A stretch of DNA of 64,000 nt from an uncultured Armatimonadota bacterium (GTDB lineage: Bacteria; Armatimonadota; Armatimonadia; Armatimonadales; Armatimonadaceae). How positions within the stretch are numbered: position 1 is the first letter of the stretch; the number at the start of each line of letters is the position of its first letter. The stretch lies in assembly GCA_903910385.1 (NCBI GenBank), contig CAIVZM010000022.1, positions 1 to 64,000 of the forward strand, read 5' to 3'. A model generated the notes under the pieces. The model did no database searches, was not told the DNA's origin, and saw only the letters and a program-made list of their open reading frames with translations. Shown here in pieces: positions 43,262-52,116 of this stretch. Made by a program: the position numbers and the translations under genes.

Positions 43262-43798
43262 TTAATCGCGCAACTGTGTATCGAGATGACAGAGTAGCTC
43301 GTTGAAGCGTCCTCGGCCTTGTCGCGGAGGTGGGTAGCGTCGCAGAACATTTTGAACGGTCGAATTTGCCCTGCTTGCGGCCCATTGGATTCTCTCGAAA
43401 CTGACACCGGGGTTATTTGGTGCATTGAGTTCAGAGGCGATTATCATATGAATCGCCGCACCGAGAATATGCTTGACCTGATGCGGGGAGGAGATGGGAT
43501 GTAGAAAAGCGGATGCCGCCGCGTGACTGGCGGCATATGCGGCATGAGCGGCTGGAGTATCCTCCAGTTCACGCGCCGCTGCAAGCGCAGACCATGCGGT
43601 AGTGCGCAATGATGCCGTGCGTCGCTTGCCTGCGGTGAACGCTTCCGCTTCGATAATGGCTTCCCGTGGGCGACTATCAAGCGGGTAACTCGCCTCAAAG
43701 ATCGTCAGGGATAACCGAGCGCAACTGACGGCATAGGCTGTGACCTGTCGAAGTTCCGCTTCCGTGAGAGACAGCTCGGCTTTGTCATTGTTGTACAC
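43262..43798 (-). CDS. Imm-5-like putative immunity protein
   Basis: A 178-residue, almost fully helical protein. Its pattern SLTEAELRQVTAYAVSCA, SRPREAIIEAEAF, AAYAASHAAASAFLHP and HILGAAIHM matches the imm-5-like family of putative immunity proteins found in toxin loci. No toxin gene is adjacent: neighbours are a glycosyltransferase and, upstream, a 297-bp gap and a beta-helix gene. The protein may protect against a foreign toxin, or have another role. There is no signal peptide, so it acts in the cytoplasm. Confidence 0.7.
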   Translation of the reverse strand: MYNNDKAELSLTEAELRQVTAYAVSCARLSLTIFEASYPLDSRPREAIIEAEAFTAGKRRTASLRTTAWSALAAARELEDTPAAHAAYAASHAAASAFLHPISSPHQVKHILGAAIHMIIASELNAPNNPGVSFERIQWAASRANSTVQNVLRRYPPPRQGRGRFNELLCHLDTQLRD

Positions 43799-44095
43799 CG
43801 AAATTCTCCTGCGCTATCAAAAGCGCAACGATACCAGAGTGAAAAGACGGTTTGTCCAGACAGAGTGGCTCACCCTGTTGTGAAAGCTTCCGCCATAAAG
43901 CGCCGCCGAAGCGTTCGGCGAACGCTTCGGTACAGCTGGCCGTATAGTTGATTGGTCGAATGTCGACCTGGAAAATCGTTGCGCTAACTTCCTTATTAGT
44001 CGAGTGTTAGACTCTCGCTAGGGTAATGATGGATGTGGCGTTTGTAGCGACAAGTGCAGTCGTCACTCAGATGAAACTAGACCCGGTCTCCTGCT
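43799..44095. other. intergenic stretch with one strong hairpin
   Basis: No gene or clear promoter is seen in these 297 bases. An 11-bp perfect stem CCGAAGCGTTC (43906-43916) pairs with 43920-43930 around a GGC loop, without a T run on either strand. Confidence 0.4.
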
Positions 44096-45580
44096 TCATT
44101 GTCTTGAGATTTGATGCGCTCCGATATCGGTGGAAGAGGACAACAGAGGGTTTCCGAAAAAATCTTTCACGCCGTGGGAAATTACAGCAATCCCTTTGCC
44201 ACGACAGGGGGAAGCCTTTCCTATCTGGTAACCCTCACAGGTTGCAAAGCCTTCCGTATCGTTTCCGGGATGAACGAAACCTGGGTCGTCAAGGATTTTA
44301 CCCGAATCGGTGACCACAGGGACATGCCCGGAAAAGCAATTATTTCGGTATTGCGGTTTGGAACCATACTGGCAGACGCCAGTCGAGCGGAAAATGTTAT
44401 TCTGATAGTAGGTATCTTCTCTATCATAAATGACGATTCCCTTCCCTTTTCCATCATAAAAGACGTTGTTATAGAGGTAGATCTTGCCGCGCAACAGATG
44501 CAAGGTGGTATTGTTACCACAGTTGATGTGATCGTCATTTACACTGATGTTGTAGCGAACTAAAATCGCCTCTACCGGACTGTTAGGCATGACTTCTAAA
44601 AATCCGCCTGCATTGTTGTGGCTATAGTTGTATTGAATACATGGCGTTCCTGTACAACCGTTATCAATATCGAACGCCTGTGAATCTCCGTAGAAAATCT
44701 TCCCGTCCGTGACCTGTAGGGCAGTGTAAGCGACCTCGTTCCTTTCGATAAGGGGACTCTCGCACTGCATTGCCCAGATTCCAGCGATGTATTGAAAATC
44801 GTTTGCTATTTTACCGATACGAAAACAACGGTTTCCCGTAATATGAGGGGCATTGGCTCCCTGAACGACAATACCATCAGCGCCGGTGCGGTCGATTCGA
44901 TTATTACTCACAAGAACGCCGGAATTCTTCATCGAAGAGTTGGAAAGCATAAGAATTGCGATAGCGTGGATCTCCTGAATTGTACAGGAATCCACCTGCG
45001 TTCCGACAAAGGCCGCTGCCGGACGCTTTGCCGGATCTTGCCAGACATTGAACCGAATTCCTGCATTTGCCCATTTATCATTTCCCCAGGCGGAAATTCC
45101 GTTGACATGATGGACAAATAGCCCCTTGAGGATAATGTCGTTCGATACCTCATTAATTGCCTGAATCAGGACGCCACTCCGAACCGAAGGCGAGGTTGCA
45201 TCGTTGGTAATTTCCAGATTTCGAATGATCCAGTAACTTTGATTGTAGAGCGTTAAAACGCTGTCTGAAGCCTCGCCTCCTTTCAAGATGGGTAGATTGC
45301 CTTTCCCATAGGCATCGATAGTAATCGGCTTACCTTTGAGACCAGAGCCATGCGGCGTTAGCGAACCGCTCCACTGACCCCCACGTTTGAACAGGAGGGA
45401 GTCTCCGGGGGCAAAGGTAATGGAATCGACCTTTTTTAATGTCGCCCACGCCATCGCCGGGGAAACGCCGGAATGGGTATCATCACCTGAGGCAGAGTCC
45501 ACATAATATGTGGCGGCCTGTGCGAAAGGCAGGAACAGACAGAAAGTAGCCAGAACAAAAAACCATCTCATAACTTTCAC
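44096..45580 (-). CDS. secreted right-handed parallel beta-helix protein
   Basis: A 494-residue protein with a signal peptide (1-22, ending PFAQA). The mature start ATYYVDSASGDDTHSG is typical of secreted beta-helix proteins, and short beta-strand repeats with NN and NSY turns run through residues 80-450 (for example VLVSNNRIDRTGADGIVVQGA). Such proteins bind or cleave polysaccharides outside the cell. No catalytic triad could be assigned, so lyase, hydrolase or adhesin roles remain open. It is transcribed alone, upstream of a region with a decayed gene. Confidence 0.85.
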   Translation of the reverse strand: MKVMRWFFVLATFCLFLPFAQAATYYVDSASGDDTHSGVSPAMAWATLKKVDSITFAPGDSLLFKRGGQWSGSLTPHGSGLKGKPITIDAYGKGNLPILKGGEASDSVLTLYNQSYWIIRNLEITNDATSPSVRSGVLIQAINEVSNDIILKGLFVHHVNGISAWGNDKWANAGIRFNVWQDPAKRPAAAFVGTQVDSCTIQEIHAIAILMLSNSSMKNSGVLVSNNRIDRTGADGIVVQGANAPHITGNRCFRIGKIANDFQYIAGIWAMQCESPLIERNEVAYTALQVTDGKIFYGDSQAFDIDNGCTGTPCIQYNYSHNNAGGFLEVMPNSPVEAILVRYNISVNDDHINCGNNTTLHLLRGKIYLYNNVFYDGKGKGIVIYDREDTYYQNNIFRSTGVCQYGSKPQYRNNCFSGHVPVVTDSGKILDDPGFVHPGNDTEGFATCEGYQIGKASPCRGKGIAVISHGVKDFFGNPLLSSSTDIGAHQISRQ

Positions 45581-46449
45581 CTTAGCGACCTCTCAGTGAA
45601 GAGAGCGTGTACGAATGATGCGCCATTGCCGATGCGCTGAAAATTCTTCAAATTCCAGACAGAGAAGCGTATCTGAATTCTGGTTGATAATCCTTTGCAG
45701 ATTATGGATCGATGCATGTTCAGCCCGTCACGCAAGACTTGTCTATCACTGCCATGACTTTTGTTGTCGCCATCTTTACGGTCCGATGTCGGGCGGATTG
45801 TCGACAGAAATGAGGCGAAACATTTCTCGCCAGAAGAGAACGCGACTGCGGATTCTAACCGCGAAAGGCTTTACAGACGGTTAGCGCCCAAATGCCACCA
45901 ACTATTTCCGAGAGCGAGACGATATCTTACCTTCTGAAAGAGAGCGAAGTGACTATGAAAGCGAAACAGGTCGTTCGCAATCAGCTTCTTCTACTGGACT
46001 CGGTAGCGCGTTTGACTCAGTGCAAACGACTCCAACAGCGCTGAGAGTGACGTTCTCGGTACAGCGGTTTCGCCAATATCGATGAGAAGTCGTAAGCCTT
46101 ATCTTTTTTGTGTTAGAGGAACCGTTTTATGGCGAACAGCGGACGGTTCAGTTCGCAAGCGCAGATTTGAAGCGGATGTACATAAAGGGAAAAAAGCTCA
46201 TGTACGTTCTGTATCTCAAAGGGTTGAAGACTTCCACCAATCATTGTGGAGTTTCGGAGTGAACTATTCAATCATCTAAGAAGCAGCGAAATCCTACTCA
46301 GCAAATTCCTGACCAGGAGAGAACGCTTCCCTGATATCAGATTGAGGCGGTATGTTCCGCCCCAACCGTATCAATCCTGTAACGCTAACGCTTATGTGTA
46401 GCTTGTGAGCTATCAAGAGACACTGTCTGCGTAGCCTTGTTTCAAGCGA
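45581..46449. other. 869-bp gap with a decayed paralogue and no intact gene
   Basis: The only structure seen is the pseudogene at 45892-46279. From about 45800 a further coding-like frame, PEENATADSNRERLYRRLAP, may belong to the same decayed gene. The last 170 bases before the tRNA hold no feature I can support. Confidence 0.4.
45892..46279 (+). pseudogene. decayed paralogue of the secreted protein at 39666
   Basis: A first frame from ATG 45892 reads ISYLLKESEVTMKAKQVVRN and ends at TGA 46042-46044. It aligns with ACLTARKVVEERL of the intact gene. After stops and a frameshift, a second frame from 46082 reads KPYLFCVRGTVLWR and KRRFEADVHKG, matching HLYRVRGTVIWR and RRFEADVRHG. The two pieces are in the right order. 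The signal peptide is not recognised, so the front is lost or diverged. Confidence 0.6.
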
Positions 46450-46531
46450 TGCTCAGGAGGGGACTTGAACCCCTATGGATTTCTCCACACGCCCCTCAAA
46501 CGTGCGCGTCTGCCAATTTCGCCACCTGAGC
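46450..46531 (-). tRNA. tRNA-Leu (anticodon GAG)
   Basis: On the minus strand the acceptor stem GCTCAGG pairs with CCTGAGC, with discriminator A. The anticodon stem is CACGT/GCGTG (with one T-G pair) around the loop TTGAGGG, so the anticodon is GAG, which reads CUC and CUU. A long variable arm and a T arm with GGTTCAAGTCC are present. CCA is not encoded. Confidence 0.93.
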
Positions 46532-46555
46532 GCATTGCGGAAAACCGCGAACGTC

Positions 46556-46583
46556 AGTATATCACGATCAAAGGGTGTGTCAA
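46556..46583 (-). promoter_or_regulatory. consensus promoter of tRNA-Leu(GAG)
   Basis: On the minus strand TTGACA (46583-46578) is followed after 16 bases by TATACT (46561-46556), 24 bases before the first tRNA base. It is the closest match to a sigma-70 consensus in the window. Confidence 0.85.
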
Positions 46584-46756
46584 GGCGCAATGTGACCGTA
46601 ACGGCATTTCACCGATAAGAGAGACCTGCTTTTTGGCAGGAAGAGCGGAATTTAAGACAAATTCAGGATCGGGGGAAGCGAATACCGTATCACAAAGGGG
46701 TGAAATCGGTTCTTCGCCTCATCTTTTCGCTTCTCTGCTATGCTTGCAAATGGTTG

Positions 46757-46762
46757 TACAAT
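46757..46762 (+). promoter_or_regulatory. -10 element implying a leaderless eutB mRNA
   Basis: TACAAT lies only five bases before the eutB ATG (46768), so the transcript should begin at or next to the start codon. No -35 match stands 17 bases upstream. There is no ribosome site. The start codon itself is supported by alignment to known EutB N-termini. Confidence 0.55.
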
Positions 46763-46767
46763 GAGCT

Positions 46768-48165
46768 ATGGAATACCGATGCTCCCTCGGTTCAATAACC
46801 TACAACTTCCCTGATTTGAAGACATTGATGGCGAAAGCGACGCCATTTCGGTCAGGTGATGCGCTGGCGGAACTGGCGGCGCAAAGCGCAGAGGAGAGAG
46901 TCGCCGCGCAGATGACCCTGGCGGACTTACCGCTGACCGCCTTTCTTTCAGAATCGGTGATTCCCTACGAAGACGATGAGGTGACGCGTCTTATTGTCGA
47001 TACGCACGACGCAATCGCCTTCGCGCCGGTGAAATCGATGACGGTTGGCGGATTCCGGGAATGGCTTCTTTCCGATTACGCCACATCGGAACGACTGACC
47101 GCTCTTGCTCCGGGACTGACACCAGAAATGGTCGCCGCCGTTTCCAAAATCATGCGATTGCAAGATTTGATCGTTGTGGCGGCGAAGTGTTCGGTCATCA
47201 CGAAATTTCGAGACACCATCGGTCTGAAAGGAACGCTGTCCACCCGGATTCAACCCAACCATCCAGTGGATGACCCACGAGGGATCGCCGCAAGTCTGCT
47301 AGACGGGTTGTTGATGGGTGGCGGTGATGCCGTGCTGGGAATAAACCCGGCGACCGATAGCCCTGAGTCGTGTATCACGCTTCTGAAAATGCTGGATGAA
47401 CTACGCGAACGATTGGCGATCCCCACTCAGATCTGTATCCTCGCGCATGTGACTACGACAATCCAGGCGATCGATCGCGGCGCTCCGGTGGATCTGGTCT
47501 TTCAGTCCGTCGGCGGCACGGAAGCGGTGAACCGTAGTTTCGGCGTTTCGCTTTCTCTGTTGGAAGAGGCGCACTCGGCGGGGTTATCGCTGAATCGTGG
47601 GACAATGGGAAACAATGTGATGTACTTTGAGACAGGGCAGGGTAGCGCCCTTTCCGCGAACGCCCATCATGGCGTCGATCAGCAGACAATCGAAGCCCGC
47701 GCCTATGCCGTCGCGCGTCGCTTTTCGCCACTTCTGGTTAACACGGTGGTAGGGTTTATCGGGCCGGAGTATCTGTTCGACGGCAAGCAAATCACTCGCG
47801 CCGGGTTGGAAGATCATTTCTGCGGCAAGTTGCTGGGTCTGCCGATGGGCTGCGACGTTTGCTATACGAATCATGCCGAAGCGGATCAGGACGATATGGA
47901 TGCTTTACTGACGCTTCTGGGCGTCGCGGGGTGTTCGTTCATTATGGGAGTTCCCGGCGCGGACGATATTATGCTCAACTATCAGAGCACCTCTTTCCAT
48001 GATGCCCTCTATGTTCGGCAGGCGCTGGGCAAGCGCCCCGCTCCGGAATTCGAGGCATGGTTGCAAAATGCGGGCGTAATGGACGAGCAGGGACGAATCG
48101 TTTCCGACACGCAGGAACTGAAGGGACTTTCGGAACCCTTCCGTCGGGCGTTGACCGCAATTTGA
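46768..48165 (+). CDS. eutB: ethanolamine ammonia-lyase large subunit
   Basis: A 465-residue TIM-barrel protein that aligns along its length with EutB: RSGDALAEL near the start, HVTTTIQAIDRGAP, FETGQGSALSA and ARRFSPLLVNTVVGFIGPEYL. EutB with EutC uses adenosylcobalamin to split ethanolamine into acetaldehyde and ammonia. It is slightly longer than the typical 453. The start fits known N-termini and lies right behind a TACAAT, suggesting a leaderless message. EutC follows 10 bp downstream. No microcompartment, reactivase (EutA) or permease genes are near. Confidence 0.95.
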   Translation: MEYRCSLGSITYNFPDLKTLMAKATPFRSGDALAELAAQSAEERVAAQMTLADLPLTAFLSESVIPYEDDEVTRLIVDTHDAIAFAPVKSMTVGGFREWLLSDYATSERLTALAPGLTPEMVAAVSKIMRLQDLIVVAAKCSVITKFRDTIGLKGTLSTRIQPNHPVDDPRGIAASLLDGLLMGGGDAVLGINPATDSPESCITLLKMLDELRERLAIPTQICILAHVTTTIQAIDRGAPVDLVFQSVGGTEAVNRSFGVSLSLLEEAHSAGLSLNRGTMGNNVMYFETGQGSALSANAHHGVDQQTIEARAYAVARRFSPLLVNTVVGFIGPEYLFDGKQITRAGLEDHFCGKLLGLPMGCDVCYTNHAEADQDDMDALLTLLGVAGCSFIMGVPGADDIMLNYQSTSFHDALYVRQALGKRPAPEFEAWLQNAGVMDEQGRIVSDTQELKGLSEPFRRALTAI

Positions 48166-48175
48166 AAGGAAAATC

Positions 48176-49009
48176 ATGGCGGAACAACTGGAGCCAGAAA
48201 TCGTGAATCAGATGCCGGTGACGCTTCCGCCGTGGAGCGGTTTGCGTCGATTTACCGATGCCCGAATCGCTCTGGGTCGGGCGGGTATCGGACTGCCCAC
48301 CGACGCCCATCTGGAATTCCAACTGGCGCATGCGCGCGCCCGGGACGCCGTCTATTCCAATATGGACGTTGCGGCATTGACGGAAAGCATGATTGCGCTC
48401 GACCTGACGGTTCTGAGGGCGCAAAGCGCGGCGATGAATCGACGGGAGTATCTGATGCGACCAGATAAGGGACGGCGCCTGAACGACGAATCCCGCCTGA
48501 CTATGGATCGCCAACCAGGTACAGGATATGACCTCGTCTTCGTTGTCGCCGATGGATTGTCCGCAACCGCTATCAATCAGAATATTGCGCCGTTCCTGAC
48601 CGTGTTGTTACCTGATCTGAATTCTGCGGGCTGGCGTATTGGTCCCACAGTCATGGTGGAACAGGGTCGGGTCGCTATCGGTGACGAAATAGCGCATCTT
48701 CTGAATGCGGAAATCGTCGTGGTGATGATTGGAGAACGTCCGGGTCTGTCGTCGCCCGATTCGCTGGGCTGCTACCTGACCTATTGTCCCAATCCGGGCA
48801 TCACCACCGATGCAGACCGGAATTGTCTCTCGAATATCCGACCGAGAGGTATGTCCTATACGGATGCGGCGGCGCGACTCTTATATCTCCTGACAGAGTC
48901 ACGCCGTCGTTCCCTGTCGGGCGTTTCGCTCAAGGATGAAACAGGACTGTTACCGGATCGCACGAGCCAAGCTCTTGAATGCGCGGATAATCGTAATCGG
49001 CGAGACTAA
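48176..49009 (+). CDS. eutC: ethanolamine ammonia-lyase small subunit
   Basis: A 277-residue protein matching EutC, the subunit that completes the adenosylcobalamin site of the lyase. The pattern FTDARIALGRAGIGLPTDAHLEFQ opens it, followed by VADGLSATAINQ, GEIAHLL-type GDEIAHLL and LIGERPGLSSPDSLG-like wording. It lies 10 bp after eutB with AAAGGA before the ATG. Its end overlaps the convergent corA gene by four bases, so there is no room for a terminator between them. Confidence 0.95.
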   Translation: MAEQLEPEIVNQMPVTLPPWSGLRRFTDARIALGRAGIGLPTDAHLEFQLAHARARDAVYSNMDVAALTESMIALDLTVLRAQSAAMNRREYLMRPDKGRRLNDESRLTMDRQPGTGYDLVFVVADGLSATAINQNIAPFLTVLLPDLNSAGWRIGPTVMVEQGRVAIGDEIAHLLNAEIVVVMIGERPGLSSPDSLGCYLTYCPNPGITTDADRNCLSNIRPRGMSYTDAAARLLYLLTESRRRSLSGVSLKDETGLLPDRTSQALECADNRNRRD

Positions 49010-49995
49010 AACCAGCCAATCTTGCGGAAATAGGTCGCCAGACTCACCCCAAGAGTCGTCATGACGCCCAGACAGATGAAGTAACCGTTGTGAGTCTTCA
49101 ATTCCGGCATATTCTCGAAGTTCATCCCATAGATGCCGGGAATGATGGCGATGCTCATGAGAATGGTCGCGATTGCGGTCATCGTCTTCATGACTTTGTT
49201 CAATCGGTTACTGGTCTGAGCAACCATAGCATCCATCGCTCCGCTGAGCAAATCTCGGTGCAAGTCTACCTGTTCCACCAGACGAATCACATGGTCATAT
49301 ACATCCTGATAAAAGATGTATAATTCCGGAGGAACGAGCATCGCATTGTTGCTTCGCATGATTGAGGTCATCACATCACGCATTCCAGCAATGGTTTGAC
49401 GGGTCAACAGCAGATTTTTTTTGAGTTTCAGGGCGGGCTTGATATCCGAAGAGAACTCGTTATCGCTATAGATTTTCGTTTCCATATCGTCAATCATTTC
49501 ATCGAGTCGATCAACGAGAGGAAAAGCGTCATCGACAATGGAGTCGATCAACAGGTAGAGAAGGTAAGCGGGAGTGTCTCTGCCTTCGGGTTGCGGGTCT
49601 GGTCGTTTTTGCCATCGTCGTCTCGCCTCCGCAATCGAAGGGCAACGTCCGTCATGAATCGTGACCAGATAATCCGGTCCGATAAAAACGTCGATTTCGC
49701 AGATCGGCGCTTGCTGATGTCTGCCGGGCGTTTCACCGGACCAGGCGTGCAGACAGAGATAGTAGTACCCTTCGTACCCGTCTACTTTGGCGCGTTGAGA
49801 CTCTGTCCGGGCGTCTTCCAACGCTAAGGGATGGAACTGAAAATGCTGCGCCAGACGCTCCCAGTCGGAGTCGGTGGGTTTCGGGATATCGATCCAGAGG
49901 CACTTGCCCAGTGAACCGTTCAATTGCGCCGGGTCGGCGAATAGATGATCATCGTTGAATTCTTTGAACGCTTCTTCCCTTTGCGTCTGTGTCAT
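49006..49995 (-). CDS. corA: CorA-type magnesium/cobalt transporter
   Basis: A 329-residue protein. A long helical cytoplasmic domain is followed by two C-terminal transmembrane helices (about 268-290 and 303-323). The pore signature is in IYGMNFENMPEL (GMN). It lets Mg2+ or Co2+ in, gated by bound Mg2+. It is last in a five-gene minus-strand run, nine bp after dgcA. Cobalt supply could matter to the B12-dependent EutBC next door (speculation). The stop overlaps eutC by four bases. Confidence 0.93.
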   Translation of the reverse strand: MTQTQREEAFKEFNDDHLFADPAQLNGSLGKCLWIDIPKPTDSDWERLAQHFQFHPLALEDARTESQRAKVDGYEGYYYLCLHAWSGETPGRHQQAPICEIDVFIGPDYLVTIHDGRCPSIAEARRRWQKRPDPQPEGRDTPAYLLYLLIDSIVDDAFPLVDRLDEMIDDMETKIYSDNEFSSDIKPALKLKKNLLLTRQTIAGMRDVMTSIMRSNNAMLVPPELYIFYQDVYDHVIRLVEQVDLHRDLLSGAMDAMVAQTSNRLNKVMKTMTAIATILMSIAIIPGIYGMNFENMPELKTHNGYFICLGVMTTLGVSLATYFRKIGWF

Positions 49996-50004
49996 AAAAC
50001 GATT

Positions 50005-51045
50005 TTACCTTATTGAGATGCCTAATCCCGGCAAATCGGAGAGTGGTACGCGGCCTTCTACCAGTGAGCAGCCAGTAAAAGGATCGTCACGCAGGTTCAG
50101 ATGGCTATCCAAATCAACATAATCCAGCAGAGGAGTGATTTGCGCCCCGGCGGAAATGGCAAGGGAGGACTCACCCATACAACCGATCATGATTTTGAGA
50201 CGGTGCACACGGGCGACGGCGATTAATCGCAACGCTTCCCTGAGGCCACCCGTCTTCATCAGTTTCAGATTGACTCCATCCACACAGGATGCCAGCCGGG
50301 GAACATCTGCGGCGACATGGACGCTCTCATCGGCGAAAATCGGCAGGGGACGATGGCGGTACAGGTCAGTCAAATCCTCTTCCTGACCGACTGCCAGAGG
50401 TTGCTCGACCATTTCGACGCCACGATCCGCAAGCCAGGGCAACATCATTCGCGCCTCAGCAAGATTCCATCCTCCGTTGGCATCCACACGCCATTGCGGG
50501 GCGTACCCGGCATCTGCGGCGGATTTCTGCACAGCAGCGAACATTTCCCGGTCCACGTCCACCCCGATTCCCAATTTGACCTTCAGAATATGCGCTCCCG
50601 TGCGCCTCAGAATATCCCCGGTGACGCTTCCGATTTCGTCAACCGGGAAGATGCCGACTGTGACCGACGTGGGAGGCGTGAGTTGACGATCCAGTCCAAG
50701 CAGTCGCCAGATCGGAAGTTGCGCTTTCTTCCCCAGCCAGTCGTACAGCGCCATATCCAGCGCCGCACGTGCGCCGTTTTCTCCACCTGCGCCGGTGACG
50801 ATGTTTTCGATCCGTTGCATCTCATAGGGGACGGTATCCTGTAACGCCTCCGACCAGCGACCGAAATCCTCTTCGGCGGATTTCGTCGTATCCCCGGTGA
50901 CGCTGTTAGGAGCCACTTCACCCATTCCTGTGACGCCATCCTCTTCAACCGTGACCAGCAGGTTGACCGAACCGGTGATCACTTCCCGACTGATACGCAG
51001 TGGAATAATTTTCGTCAGGGGCAGGCGAGACAGGGTGATTTTCAT
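50005..51045 (-). CDS. dgcA: enolase-superfamily epimerase (DgcA-like N-acyl-D-glutamate racemase or dipeptide epimerase)
   Basis: A 346-residue mandelate-racemase/muconate-lactonizing-type enzyme. Catalytic Lys lies in LKVKLGIG, metal ligands in VDANGGWN, VEQPL and FADESV, and a second Lys in VNLKLMKTGG. L-Ala-D/L-Glu epimerase is the older name for this group. Here it follows a DUF1611 gene by nine bp; that pair is known as DgcN-DgcA, in which D-glutamate is N-acylated and then racemised (established for a marine bacterium). That makes D-glutamate use the better reading. A cell-wall dipeptide role remains possible. Confidence 0.8.
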   Translation of the reverse strand: MKITLSRLPLTKIIPLRISREVITGSVNLLVTVEEDGVTGMGEVAPNSVTGDTTKSAEEDFGRWSEALQDTVPYEMQRIENIVTGAGGENGARAALDMALYDWLGKKAQLPIWRLLGLDRQLTPPTSVTVGIFPVDEIGSVTGDILRRTGAHILKVKLGIGVDVDREMFAAVQKSAADAGYAPQWRVDANGGWNLAEARMMLPWLADRGVEMVEQPLAVGQEEDLTDLYRHRPLPIFADESVHVAADVPRLASCVDGVNLKLMKTGGLREALRLIAVARVHRLKIMIGCMGESSLAISAGAQITPLLDYVDLDSHLNLRDDPFTGCSLVEGRVPLSDLPGLGISIR

Positions 51046-51054
51046 CGGGTTTTG

Positions 51055-52116
51055 TTAAAATCGTCCGGGTAAGATGGCTCCCAAAAGGATTTCAGCGCCG
51101 AAGCGTATCGGGTCAGTGGTGGGAAGATTCGTCTCGGAAGCGACCTCATCTACCGCACGACGGGCTTCATCCTCGTTGAGGTGAGCGCAATTGAGAGAAA
51201 TCCCTACAACTCTGGCCCCGGAAAAAACGCCGGCGGCGCGGGAAACGGACTCATAAAGCGCTATGACATCCTTCAGGGGTGGAATCGGAAACTCGGTCAG
51301 GCGAGACAGGACTTTCTGCCCTGCGCGATGACAAAGAATCAAGTGAGTCGGTTGGGAACCGCGCATCAAAGGAAGCCATGCCGTGGAACCCGGATGCAGG
51401 AGCGAACCCTGTCCTTCTATGAGCAGTAGAGCAGTATCGGCGTGACGCAAAACAAGCTGTTCGATAGAGCCGGACGCGAAGTCGACACGGACGCCGTCGA
51501 GAGGGACGCCCTCACCGGAAATACAAATGCCGATTTGACCGGAAGCAAGAAACTTCGCCCTGATGCCCCGCGCTAGCGCCGCTTTTTCCATCTCCAGCGA
51601 AGCGGTCATTTTCCCGATAGCCATATCGGTTCCAACAGTCAAAACGCGGCGGTTGGTCAACTTCGCCGCCGCACCCGTCCCGCTGATCAAATTCGGGGGT
51701 TCACGGCGGACATCCCATATAAAGCGACCGGTTCGTAATCGTGGCGCCATATCCGGAGCTTCCGCCATAACTTCATGCAAACCGTTCACCAGCGACATTC
51801 CAGCATCAAGAGCGGCAATGACTTCAATGCGGTAATCGTCGGGCAGGATTCCGCCGGAAGGGGCGATAGCGATTACCAGTGTATCGGCGCCGAGCGCTTT
51901 CGCTTCCTCCAGAGAAGACACAATGGGAACCAGGCGCGGAATGCCGGTCAACTGTCGCACATCCTCTCCCGGATGCATCCGGTCAATGATCGCCACGATA
52001 TCCTGCTGGCTGTAGCGCAACAGACCCAGACCCATTTTGCCGAACATGCCGGTCAATTCTCCATGCATGAGCAGGGCGAGTTTGCTATCGGCGGGCAATG
52101 AAGTGACTGTTGACAT
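51055..52116 (-). CDS. dgcN: DUF1611 protein (DgcN-like D-glutamate N-acyltransferase)
   Basis: A 353-residue protein of the DUF1611 family. The C-terminal P-loop reads TVGTDMAIGKMTASLEMEKA and is followed by FLASGQIG and LLIEGQGSLLHPGS. Family members next to an enolase-superfamily epimerase act as D-glutamate N-acyltransferases (DgcN). Its ATG follows directly on the stop of the SufS-like gene (TAG-ATG) and it precedes dgcA by nine bp. There is no signal peptide. Function by context is good, but not proven for this member. Confidence 0.8.
   Translation of the reverse strand: MSTVTSLPADSKLALLMHGELTGMFGKMGLGLLRYSQQDIVAIIDRMHPGEDVRQLTGIPRLVPIVSSLEEAKALGADTLVIAIAPSGGILPDDYRIEVIAALDAGMSLVNGLHEVMAEAPDMAPRLRTGRFIWDVRREPPNLISGTGAAAKLTNRRVLTVGTDMAIGKMTASLEMEKAALARGIRAKFLASGQIGICISGEGVPLDGVRVDFASGSIEQLVLRHADTALLLIEGQGSLLHPGSTAWLPLMRGSQPTHLILCHRAGQKVLSRLTEFPIPPLKDVIALYESVSRAAGVFSGARVVGISLNCAHLNEDEARRAVDEVASETNLPTTDPIRFGAEILLGAILPGRF

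Noticed and set aside
46532-46767. Cobalamin riboswitch before eutB
   Set aside because: No B12-box-like conserved stretch is found and the message appears to be leaderless, leaving no room for a riboswitch.
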